DNA of 6,106 nt from an uncultured Rhodobacter sp. (GCA_937901435.1 CALGTJ010000049.1:1-6106); one strand, 5' to 3'; shown: positions 1 to 5,300, numbered from the stretch's first letter. The notes: a model not told the origin generated them from the letters alone. Numbers and translations are program-made.

Positions 1-52
1 GCTCTGCGTCTTTCCCCAGATCGCCCTCTATTTGCCGGAGCGAATGAAATGA
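1..52 (+). CDS. C-terminal tail of probable TRAP transporter large permease (DctM-like), partial
   Basis: Only the last 16 codons are in the window, read from base 2 and ending with TGA at 50-52. The peptide reads LCVFPQIALYLPERMK. The pattern of a hydrophobic stretch, then FPxIxLYLP, then a few polar residues and the stop resembles the usual C-terminus of TRAP large permeases, inner-membrane subunits that import organic acids using a periplasmic binding protein. The other two forward frames do not end in a recognisable protein tail. The stop overlaps an ATG at 49-51 (ATGA), so a downstream gene was coupled to it. A TRAP permease would fit the catabolic genes that follow. The identification rests on a very short tail and could be wrong; another polytopic membrane protein is possible. 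Confidence 0.5.
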   Translation, partial: LCVFPQIALYLPERMK

Positions 53-90
53 GTGACCCAGATTTGCCGGAGCGTATGAAGTGAGTGACC
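30..90 (+). repeat. 32-bp-period tandem duplication at the permease/GST junction
   Basis: Bases 30-58 and 62-90 match at 27 of 29 positions with an offset of 32. The mismatches are A43/T75 and A49/G81. Each copy holds the same module: the end of the permease gene (coding LPERMK), a GGAG Shine-Dalgarno core (37-40 and 69-72), a stop overlapping a start (ATGA at 49-52, GTGA at 81-84) and the first GST codons (MSD). Because 32 is not a multiple of three, the copies lie in different frames. The A49/G81 difference turns the start from ATG in copy 1 to GTG in copy 2. The two substitutions argue against an assembly artefact. Confidence 0.9.
49..84 (+). CDS. 11-codon mini-ORF created by the duplication (possible translated leader)
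   Basis: The ATG at 49 has a GGAG core 8 nt upstream and opens the peptide MSDPDLPERMK, which ends at TGA 82-84. Its first three residues copy the start of the GST and its last six copy the end of the upstream permease, so the duplication produced it. The ATG overlaps the permease stop (ATGA), and its own stop overlaps the GST start (GTGA at 81-84). Ribosomes could therefore pass permease to mini-ORF to GST by re-initiation. The peptide itself has no expected function, and translation is inferred only from the start signals. Confidence 0.35.
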   Translation: MSDPDLPERMK

Positions 91-722
91 TTCACGCCAT
101 CTGGGCCGCCCCATCCGTGCCCGTCATCCTGCGCAGCACGCTCACCTCGCCCTTTGGGCGCAAGGTGCGCATGGCGCTGTTGCATCTGGGGCTGGAGGCG
201 CGTGTTGTGCTGGAACCTGCCGATACGCTGGACGCGGGCGATACCCTGCGCGATCAGAACCCGCTGGGCAAGATGCCCTGCCTTCTGATCGCAGGAGAGT
301 CGTTCTTTGACAGCCATGTGATCCTTGAGATGCTGGACCGGCTTTCTGGCGGGGCGCTGGCGCCGGGTGAGGGTATAGAGAGGTTTCGCGCCTTGACCCG
401 CGCGCGACTGGCCGACGGGATCACTGATGCCGCCTTGCTGGTGATCTACGAGGGGCGGTTTCGCGCGCCTGATATGGCGTCAGAGCGGTGGCTGGACCAT
501 CTGCGCGGCAAGATGCGGCGGGGCCTGACCCGTTTTGAGGACAATCCGCCGGATCCTGCGCAGGCGGATCTGGTCAGCATCACGTTGGCCGCCTTTCTTG
601 GCTATCTGGATTGGCGCGCGCCTTTGGATTGGCGCGCAGAGTTTCCGGGGCTGGCCGAATGGCTTAGGGTGTTCGGAGAAACCCATGCATTCTGGGATGC
701 GACCGAAAGGACCAAGACATGA
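81..722 (+). CDS. Glutathione S-transferase family protein, YibF-like
   Basis: A 213-residue cytosolic GST-fold protein of normal length. The N-terminal thioredoxin-like domain (about 15-90) has TSPFGRKVR at 22-30, where S23 is the probable glutathione-activating residue. It also has NPLGKMP at 60-66 with the conserved cis-proline P66, and FDS at 76-78 for the glutathione gamma-glutamyl group. The helical C-terminal domain contains ADGITDAAL and GYLDWRAP. As I recall it, E. coli YibF shows the same landmarks (TSPFVRK, NPLGKVP, FDSPII, ADGIMDAGL, GYLNFR). The start is GTG 81, because GGAG at 69-72 lies 8 nt upstream and no in-frame ATG precedes the conserved core. It overlaps the next gene by 4 nt (ATGA). 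Its partners suggest a glutathione-dependent isomerisation or conjugation step, or detoxification of a reactive intermediate, but the reaction is unknown. Confidence 0.9.
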   Translation: MSDLHAIWAAPSVPVILRSTLTSPFGRKVRMALLHLGLEARVVLEPADTLDAGDTLRDQNPLGKMPCLLIAGESFFDSHVILEMLDRLSGGALAPGEGIERFRALTRARLADGITDAALLVIYEGRFRAPDMASERWLDHLRGKMRRGLTRFEDNPPDPAQADLVSITLAAFLGYLDWRAPLDWRAEFPGLAEWLRVFGETHAFWDATERTKT

Positions 723-1291
723 CCAAATGGCCCGACCAACGTCTGCCTGCGCCCGACCCCGAGGGCTATGATGCGCGTCAGCAAGAGATCCATGACGCCA
801 TCGCCAGCGGCCCGCGCGGGGGCGTGCGCGGCCCGCTGGCGGTCTGGCTGCACCGACCCGATCTGGCCGCCAAGGCGCAGGATCTGGGGCGCTATTGTCG
901 CTATGATACCCTGCTGGAGGACAGGCTGTCCGAACTTGCGATCCTTGTGACGGGCCGGGTTTTTGGGTCGGAATACGAATGGCAGATCCACAAGGGCTTT
1001 GCCCTCAAGGCGGGGCTTGCGCCCGAGGTGATCGAGGCGATCCGCCTGAAGCAACGCCCGGTTTTCGACGATCCCGCACAAGAGGTGGTGCATGATGTGG
1101 CGCGCGCCGTGCATGAGACCCGCACCGTGGATGACGCGCTATACGCCCGCGCCGTTGCGGTGATCGGCGCGGCTGCCTTGGTCGATCTGGTTGGGCTTCT
1201 TGGGTATTACACGCTGATTTCCCTGACCATCAACGTCTTTCAGATCCCGCCCCTGGGCGAGGATCCCGACCCGGAGCTATCCGATGCTTGA
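719..1291 (+). CDS. Carboxymuconolactone decarboxylase family protein (AhpD-like fold, no CxxC)
   Basis: A 190-residue all-helical protein. The family core runs from about 65 to 165, with DRLSELAILVTGR at 68-80, then EYEWQIHKGFALKAGL at 85-100 carrying E87, W88 and H91, which is the E-W-x-x-H signature of this family. The AhpD redox motif CxxC is absent, and the only cysteine is C60, so a peroxidase-reductase role is unlikely. Family members include 4-carboxymuconolactone decarboxylase (PcaC), but many remain uncharacterised; this one is longer than PcaC, with an N-terminal extension. An AAAGGA at 706-711 lies 7 nt before the ATG. The gene overlaps the previous one by 4 nt and the next by 8 nt. 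With a LigI-like lactonase downstream, a role on a lactone or ring-cleavage product is plausible but not shown. Confidence 0.85.
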   Translation: MTKWPDQRLPAPDPEGYDARQQEIHDAIASGPRGGVRGPLAVWLHRPDLAAKAQDLGRYCRYDTLLEDRLSELAILVTGRVFGSEYEWQIHKGFALKAGLAPEVIEAIRLKQRPVFDDPAQEVVHDVARAVHETRTVDDALYARAVAVIGAAALVDLVGLLGYYTLISLTINVFQIPPLGEDPDPELSDA

Positions 1292-2159
1292 ACGCCCTTT
1301 GACATGGCGGCCCGATCCTCATGTGACGACAGTGGCGCTGCCGCAAGGGGCCACAGATTGCCATTGCCATGTCTTTGGCCCGGTGGCGCGCTTTCCCTTT
1401 CCCGAGACAAGCAGTTACAGACCGGCGGATGCGCCCAAAGAGGCGTTGTTTGCCCTGCACGACCAGATGGGGATCTCGCGCTGTGTGATCGTGCAATCCG
1501 CCGTGCATGGCCATGACAACAGCGTTGTCGAGGATGCGATGCAGGCGCGTCCGGGACGCTATCTGGGCATCGCGCTTGCGGCCCCGGATGCCGATGACGC
1601 CACGCTTGACCGCTTGGCCGGGCAGGGATTTCGGGGCGTGCGGTTCAACTATATGGCCCATCTTGCGCCCGGCGCGTCAGAGAAACAGCTGCGCGCATTG
1701 GCCCCCCGTCTGGCAGGGCGCGGGATGCATTTGCAGGTGCATATGGAGGCCGGGCTGATCGAGGCTCTCTCGCCCGTTCTGTCAACCCTCCCGGTGACCG
1801 TGGTGATTGACCATATCGGCCGGGTGGATGCCTCGCAGGGGTTGGATCAGGCGCCGTTTCAGGCCCTCCTGCGGCTGCTGGATCATCCCCATCTGTGGTG
1901 CAAGGTCTCGGGCTGCGAAAGGGCCTCGCGCCTCGACCCGCCCTACGGCGATGCGGTGCCTTTTGCGCGTGCGCTGGTTGAAAGGTTCGGTGATCGCGTG
2001 GTCTGGGGCACCGATTGGCCGCACCCGAACTACCGCGCCGATCCACCGGATGATGGCGATCTGTTCGACCTTTTGCCGCAGATCGCGCCCTCTGCCGAGG
2101 CGCTTCAGGCGCTGATGGTGGACAACCCGACCAAACTCTATCGCTTTGAGGAGATCTGA
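1284..2159 (+). CDS. LigI-like amidohydrolase (Amidohydrolase_2, 2-pyrone-4,6-dicarboxylate lactonase family)
   Basis: A 291-residue TIM-barrel hydrolase. The motifs are DCHCHVFGP at 25-33 (H27, H29), GFRGVRFN at 115-122 (R117, R120), VIDHIGR at 174-180 (H177, R180), KVSGCERAS at 207-215 (R213) and WGTDWPHPN at 241-249 (D244). They follow the order and spacing of LigI, the metal-independent enzyme that opens 2-pyrone-4,6-dicarboxylate in lignin-aromatic catabolism. This family also includes galactarolactone isomerase and sulfomuconolactone hydrolase. H126 stands where, from memory, LigI has a substrate-contacting arginine, so the substrate may differ. GGAG at 1273-1276 lies 7 nt before the ATG, and the start overlaps the previous gene by 8 nt. 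The predicted role is cytoplasmic hydrolysis or isomerisation of a lactone or related ring compound. Confidence 0.87.
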   Translation: MLERPLTWRPDPHVTTVALPQGATDCHCHVFGPVARFPFPETSSYRPADAPKEALFALHDQMGISRCVIVQSAVHGHDNSVVEDAMQARPGRYLGIALAAPDADDATLDRLAGQGFRGVRFNYMAHLAPGASEKQLRALAPRLAGRGMHLQVHMEAGLIEALSPVLSTLPVTVVIDHIGRVDASQGLDQAPFQALLRLLDHPHLWCKVSGCERASRLDPPYGDAVPFARALVERFGDRVVWGTDWPHPNYRADPPDDGDLFDLLPQIAPSAEALQALMVDNPTKLYRFEEI

Positions 2160-2160
2160 C

Positions 2161-2961
2161 ATGGCCGGACGGCTTGAGGGAAAAATTGCCATCGTGACCG
2201 GTGCGGGCTGCGTCGGGCCGGGCTGGGGCAATGGTCGGGCGACCTGCGTGCGCTTTGCTGAGGAAGGCGCAAAGGTCTTTGCGGTCGATCTGCGCACCGA
2301 GACGATGGAGGAAACGCTGAGCCGTGTTCGCGACGCAGGCGGCGAGATAGAGCCTTACCTGTGTGATGTCACGGACCGCGCGGCGGTCGAGGCGATGGTT
2401 GCCGCCTGCCTCAAAACGTTTGGCACTGTGGATCTTCTGGTGAACAATGTGGGCGGGTCGGCCAAGGGCGGGGTGACCCAACTGTCAGAGGACGACTGGG
2501 ACCGCCAGATGGCTTTCAACCTTAAAAGCGTCTATCTGACCTGCCGCTCTGTGATCCCGCATCTGGAGGCCAAGGGCGGCGGGGCCATCGTCAATATTTC
2601 CTCGACCTCGGGTACGCGCTATACCGGTGCACTGCAGATCGCCTATGCCTCTGCCAAGGCCGCGATCATCCAGTTTTCCAAGGTTACAGCGGTGGAGTTT
2701 GCCCCCAAAGGCGTGCGGGTGAACACGGTGATCCCCGGCCAGTTGCACACGCCGATGGTCGAAACCCGACTGGCAGGCCAGCGCGCGGGCGGCGATGTCG
2801 AGGCATTGCTGCAATCGCGCATCCGGCGCATCCCGCTGGGCTGGATGGGCGACGGGCGCGACACGGCCAATGCGGCGCTGTTTCTGTGCTCTGACGAGGC
2901 GCGGTTCATCACGGGCACCGAGATTGCGGTGGATGGCGGGATGAGCGCGCGCTGTGACTGA
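2161..2961 (+). CDS. Short-chain dehydrogenase/reductase (classical SDR, probably NAD-dependent)
   Basis: A 266-residue classical SDR with a Rossmann fold. The cofactor loop TGAGCVGPGWGNG at 13-25 is extended compared with the usual TGxxxGIG. D43 at the end of the second strand favours NAD(H) over NADP(H). NNVG is at 95-98 and N120 is the structural or catalytic Asn. The catalytic set is S148, Y162 and K166 (ISS ... YASAK). VDGGMS at 258-263 is the usual C-terminal motif. The ATG at 2161 is chosen because GAGGAG (2148-2153) ends 7 nt upstream. An in-frame TTG at 2146 lies before that site and is rejected. Only 1 nt separates it from the amidohydrolase stop, so it is the last visible gene of the operon. 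It probably oxidises an alcohol to a ketone or the reverse; the substrate is unknown. Confidence 0.93.
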   Translation: MAGRLEGKIAIVTGAGCVGPGWGNGRATCVRFAEEGAKVFAVDLRTETMEETLSRVRDAGGEIEPYLCDVTDRAAVEAMVAACLKTFGTVDLLVNNVGGSAKGGVTQLSEDDWDRQMAFNLKSVYLTCRSVIPHLEAKGGGAIVNISSTSGTRYTGALQIAYASAKAAIIQFSKVTAVEFAPKGVRVNTVIPGQLHTPMVETRLAGQRAGGDVEALLQSRIRRIPLGWMGDGRDTANAALFLCSDEARFITGTEIAVDGGMSARCD

Positions 2962-3002
2962 GAGCGGGCGTTGCGATAAATGACCCTGCCTGCATTTTAC
3001 GC
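2962..3002. other. Convergent intergenic gap without a visible terminator
   Basis: Only 41 bp separate the stop of the dehydrogenase (+) from the stop of the CodA-like gene (-). I find no GC-rich stem followed by a T-run in either direction. The short CGCC-TAA-GGCG stem at 3000-3010 sits on the minus-strand stop codon and lacks a U-tract. Transcripts may end by Rho or overlap. Confidence 0.5.
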
Positions 3003-4184
3003 CTAAGGCGCGTCCAGCACACAACGGCCATCGCGCGCCGTTACCCTGCCGCCCTTCAGGACCAGTTTGCGCGGGGCAGGCTGTGCGACGACTTCGGCCA
3101 ATGTCTCGCCAGCAACGAGAACGCAATCGGCAGTGTCTCCGACAGCGAGGCCATAGTGCGCGATCTCCATGATCGCGGCCCCGCCAAAGGTGCAGATGTC
3201 CAGCGCCAGTTCCACCTCGGCGTCGCGGCGCAGATTGTTGCGTTGTCCGACGATCCGCGCGCGGTCCAGCATGTCGGCGTTGCCATAGGGGCCCCAAGTG
3301 TCGCGCAGCCCGTCCGACCCGGCCCCGGTCAGGATGCCAAGCGCCTTGAGTTCCCTGACCGCCGGAACCGGGGCAAAGGCGGGGGCGGTGGTGATGATGT
3401 GAATGCCGTTTTCGGCCAAAAGGTCTTGCAGTCCGGCCACATAGGCGCGATCCATCGCCCCCAGACAAAAGGCATGGCTGATCGTGACTTTGCCCTGCAT
3501 GCCCAAAGCTTTGGTGCGGGCTATGATTTCTTCGGTCGAAAAGCCGCCCATCGTGTCAGTTTCATGCAGATGGATATCAATCGGTTTGCCGTGCTTGTCT
3601 GCCAGATCAAAAATCGCATCCAGATGGCCCTTGGGGTCGCGTTCGATGCCGCAGGGGTCAAGCCCGCCAACAACCTCGACGCCCATTGACAGGGCCGCAT
3701 CCATCAGCGCCAGCGTGCCGGGACGGATCATCATGCCCGACTGCGGAAAGGCGACCAGTTCGATGTCGACCAGCCCGGCCAGTTTTTCGCGCGTGGCCAT
3801 GATGCCTTCGACGCCCGCGAGGCCGTGCTGGGTGTCCACATCCACATGGCTGCGGATATGGGTGGTGCCGTGAGAGATCGACAGGATCGCCTGACGTTCT
3901 GACTGGACCTGCGGATCAAGGCCAAGGGTCGTTTTGACCGCGCGCTCGTTGTCGATCTTGTCCATCAGGTTCGGCCCGACCGCGTTGCTGTACCACGCCA
4001 GCCCCAATAAGGACTTGTCCAGATGGGTATGGGCCTCGACCAGACCGGGGATCAGGATGTGCCCGCCACAGTCGATGAGGTCCGCCCCCTCGGGTGCGTC
4101 GGCGGCAAAGCGGCCGTCCACGATGGCAAGGTCGCTCAACTCAGCGCCCATCGGGCGGACGTTCTTCAGGATCTTTGCGGTCAT
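3003..4184 (-). CDS. CodA-like amidohydrolase (cytosine deaminase / metallo-dependent deaminase family)
   Basis: A 393-residue amidohydrolase with a small beta-sandwich at both ends and a metal-binding TIM barrel. Visible residues are H52 and H54 (AHTHLDK), SHVDVD at 112-117, Q148 (VAFPQSG), H205 and E208 (HLHE), H237 (SHAF) and D291 (GSDG). In order and spacing they match the E. coli CodA metal ligands and catalytic set as I recall them. G292 stands where CodA has Asp314, which shapes its pyrimidine pocket, so cytosine may not be the substrate; an ammelide, creatinine-like or other cyclic amidine or amide is possible. The ATG at 4184 has AGAGGA 5 nt upstream; a GTG 60 nt further upstream (4244) has no good site and would add an unconserved Pro/Gln-rich leader. 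It is probably the last gene of the TetR-mutase-amidohydrolase transcript, 106 bp after the mutase. Confidence 0.9.
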   Translation of the reverse strand: MTAKILKNVRPMGAELSDLAIVDGRFAADAPEGADLIDCGGHILIPGLVEAHTHLDKSLLGLAWYSNAVGPNLMDKIDNERAVKTTLGLDPQVQSERQAILSISHGTTHIRSHVDVDTQHGLAGVEGIMATREKLAGLVDIELVAFPQSGMMIRPGTLALMDAALSMGVEVVGGLDPCGIERDPKGHLDAIFDLADKHGKPIDIHLHETDTMGGFSTEEIIARTKALGMQGKVTISHAFCLGAMDRAYVAGLQDLLAENGIHIITTAPAFAPVPAVRELKALGILTGAGSDGLRDTWGPYGNADMLDRARIVGQRNNLRRDAEVELALDICTFGGAAIMEIAHYGLAVGDTADCVLVAGETLAEVVAQPAPRKLVLKGGRVTARDGRCVLDAP

Positions 4185-4290
4185 GGCTGTCCTCTGGATC
4201 TGCGGGGCAGGCGGGTGCGCCTGATTGTCGCCCAAGAGTATCACGATGTGCGATTCTGCGCATGGGGTTTGGCACAGACGGTGTCCGGCC

Positions 4291-4590
4291 CTATCCCAGA
4301 TGCTGGCTCTCGCGGGCGATGCCCCATTCGATCAAGTCAGTCCACAGGGTTTCTGCCAGCGTTTCGTCCAGACCGATGCTTGTGGCTTGGTCTTTGACCT
4401 TGGTCAGGACTTCGGCGACCCGGTCGACGGTTCTGGCGGGCAGGCCCTCGATCCGCTTAAGGTCAATCGCGCGGTCTATGTAGTGGCTGCGTGTTGCCAG
4501 AAGATCAAGCAATTGCAGGTCAATAGCATCGATTTGCAGTCTGAGATCCGCCATCGTCTTGCAGTCTTGCGGGGGGCGTATGGGGGGCAT
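4291..4590 (-). CDS. Chorismate mutase, AroQ type, PchB-like
   Basis: A 99-residue, all-helical, single-domain protein, the size of PchB (isochorismate-pyruvate lyase with mutase side activity). The N-terminus PPQDCKTMADLRLQID closely parallels the PchB start (PEDC...ADIREAID). Against PchB recalled from memory, R17, R34 and K45 match catalytic R14, R31 and K42. E94 replaces Q90; yeast chorismate mutase has a Glu at the equivalent site. It should rearrange chorismate to prephenate, or split isochorismate to salicylate and pyruvate; no isochorismate synthase is visible, so mutase activity is the safer call. AAGGA lies 7 nt before the ATG. It starts 27 nt after the TetR stop, so the two are probably co-transcribed. 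Confidence 0.87.
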   Translation of the reverse strand: MPPIRPPQDCKTMADLRLQIDAIDLQLLDLLATRSHYIDRAIDLKRIEGLPARTVDRVAEVLTKVKDQATSIGLDETLAETLWTDLIEWGIARESQHLG

Positions 4591-4617
4591 GGTGTGGTCC
4601 TTTGATGGGAAATAGGG

Positions 4618-5214
4618 TCAGGTCAGCAGGGTTTTGAGATGGGACAAGGCCCTGTCAGAGCGCTGGCAGCAGAAGTCGGGTGTGGGGGCCGCGACTGTGC
4701 CGATCACACGACGGATTTGCAGGTCCCCGACAAGCAGGTCCAGATAGAGAACAGCGGCCTGAGGGCTGTGCTCGAAAACAAGTTGCCCCGTGTGTTTTGC
4801 GCTTTCCAGCACTTGCAAAAGCAGGGGCACAACCGCACCACGCCCGGCCTCGGCCAAAGCCGCACCCAAGGCACCACTGGCGTCAGCGGCAGCCGCGCGG
4901 TTCAGGGCAATGGCGCGTTCGCCCAATAGCAGGGCCAGCAGTTTAGGGCCAAAATGCGCAAGGATGATCAGCGGGTCGCGCCCGGCCAAAAGTTCCTGTT
5001 CCAACAGGTCTTTGACCTCGGCCGCATTGCGCGCAACCAAGGCCTTGAACAGCCCCTGTTTGTCACCATACCAGTTGTAAAGCGTCTCGTTAGAGGCTTT
5101 GGCCATGCGGGCAATCCCCTGCATCGAGGTGCCCGCATAGCCGTGTTTTTCCAGCAAGGTATAGGCGGCGATCTCGATCTCTTGCTGTCGGTGAAACTTG
5201 GTTTCGGCGCGCAT
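4618..5214 (-). CDS. TetR/AcrR family transcriptional regulator
   Basis: A 198-residue one-component repressor. The N-terminal DNA-binding domain covers about residues 8-55. Its helix-turn-helix lies in TSMQGIARMAKASNETLYNW (29-48), followed by YGDKQGLF, the standard TetR signature. The C-terminal part (about 60-198) is alpha-helical and variable, as expected for ligand binding and dimerisation; the ligand is unknown. The ATG at 5214 has AAGGAG 6 nt upstream, whereas a TTG start at 5241 lies before that site and is rejected. It is transcribed away from the DUF1772-LysE genes. The shared intergenic region carries two matching inverted repeats, so it probably represses itself and the divergent genes, and perhaps the downstream mutase and amidohydrolase through its own transcript. 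Confidence 0.95.
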   Translation of the reverse strand: MRAETKFHRQQEIEIAAYTLLEKHGYAGTSMQGIARMAKASNETLYNWYGDKQGLFKALVARNAAEVKDLLEQELLAGRDPLIILAHFGPKLLALLLGERAIALNRAAAADASGALGAALAEAGRGAVVPLLLQVLESAKHTGQLVFEHSPQAAVLYLDLLVGDLQIRRVIGTVAAPTPDFCCQRSDRALSHLKTLLT

Positions 5215-5231
5215 CGCGATCTCCTTGGGTG

Positions 5232-5260
5232 TTGACAGCAACCGTAAGCCGAATTACGGA
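5232..5260 (+). promoter_or_regulatory. Probable promoter of the DUF1772-LysE operon
   Basis: A perfect -35 hexamer TTGACA lies at 5232-5237. With a 17-bp spacer the -10 would be TACGGA at 5255-5260, a poor match, so the exact -10 is uncertain. The first inverted repeat (5242-5259) fills the spacer and overlaps the -10, the usual place for a TetR-type operator that blocks RNA polymerase. Confidence 0.5.
5242..5259. promoter_or_regulatory. Probable TetR operator O1
   Basis: A perfect inverted repeat CCGTAA-GCCGAA-TTACGG with 6-bp arms and a 6-bp spacer. It shares half-site sequence and spacing with the second repeat 28 bp away and sits between two divergent genes, one of which encodes a TetR protein. 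It overlaps the spacer of the forward promoter and lies in the predicted 5' leader of the tetR-type gene. Confidence 0.7.
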
Positions 5261-5269
5261 TATGTGCAA

Positions 5270-5287
5270 CCGTAATCATAATTACGC
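5270..5287. promoter_or_regulatory. Probable TetR operator O2
   Basis: CCGTAA-TCATAA-TTACGC is the same architecture as O1, with one arm base changed at the outer edge. The decamer GCAACCGTAA precedes both sites (5238-5247 and 5266-5275), and AATTACG closes both, so the two sites are direct repeats as well as palindromes. On the minus strand, TATGAT (5280-5275) within this site is a good -10 candidate for the regulator gene, though no clear -35 accompanies it. Confidence 0.65.
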
Positions 5288-5300
5288 CGATGGAGGCATG

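Noticed and set aside
544..569. 7-bp perfect inverted repeat with a 12-nt loop
   Set aside because: It is inside the GST coding region, has no T-run and is likely a chance event in GC-rich sequence.
607..637. 13-bp direct repeat (TGGATTGGCGCGC, offset 18) coding LDWRA twice in the GST
   Set aside because: The protein is not lengthened compared with YibF, and YLD-F/W-R followed by W-R is usual in this part of the family, so a recent duplication is not needed.
602..1114. 170-codon open frame on the minus strand
   Set aside because: It is antisense to the GST and CMD-family genes, which have strong motifs, overlapping starts and good ribosome binding sites.
2146..2160. Upstream TTG start for the SDR
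   Set aside because: The GAGGAG ribosome site at 2148-2153 lies after it and is correctly spaced for ATG 2161.
1645..2481. 278-codon open frame on the minus strand
   Set aside because: It lies opposite the LigI-like and SDR genes, is Arg/Pro-rich with no recognisable domain, and is a typical shadow in GC-rich DNA.
81..2961. Reading the GST and SDR as a lignin beta-aryl-ether cleavage system (LigE/F plus LigD)
   Set aside because: The GST looks YibF-like rather than LigE/LigF-like, and the SDR shows no LigD-specific feature I can recognise, so the resemblance is only of families.
3000..3010. CGCC-TAA-GGCG stem near the operon ends as a terminator
   Set aside because: Only 4 bp of stem and no U-tract in either direction.
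2485..3468. 327-codon open frame on the minus strand spanning the convergent gap
   Set aside because: It overlaps the SDR antisense and the CodA-like gene in another frame; the sequence is low-complexity Arg/Gly-rich and both overlapped genes have clear family motifs.
4185..4244. Upstream GTG start for the CodA-like gene
   Set aside because: The added 20 residues are not family-like, and AGAGGA sits 5 nt before ATG 4184.
4185..4290. Possible extra small gene or promoter between the CodA-like and chorismate mutase genes
   Set aside because: The 106-bp gap has no open frame with a ribosome site and no convincing -35/-10 pair or terminator stem.
5215..5241. Upstream TTG start for the TetR gene
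   Set aside because: AAGGAG at 5221-5226 (minus strand) would be inside the coding region; it is ideally placed for ATG 5214.
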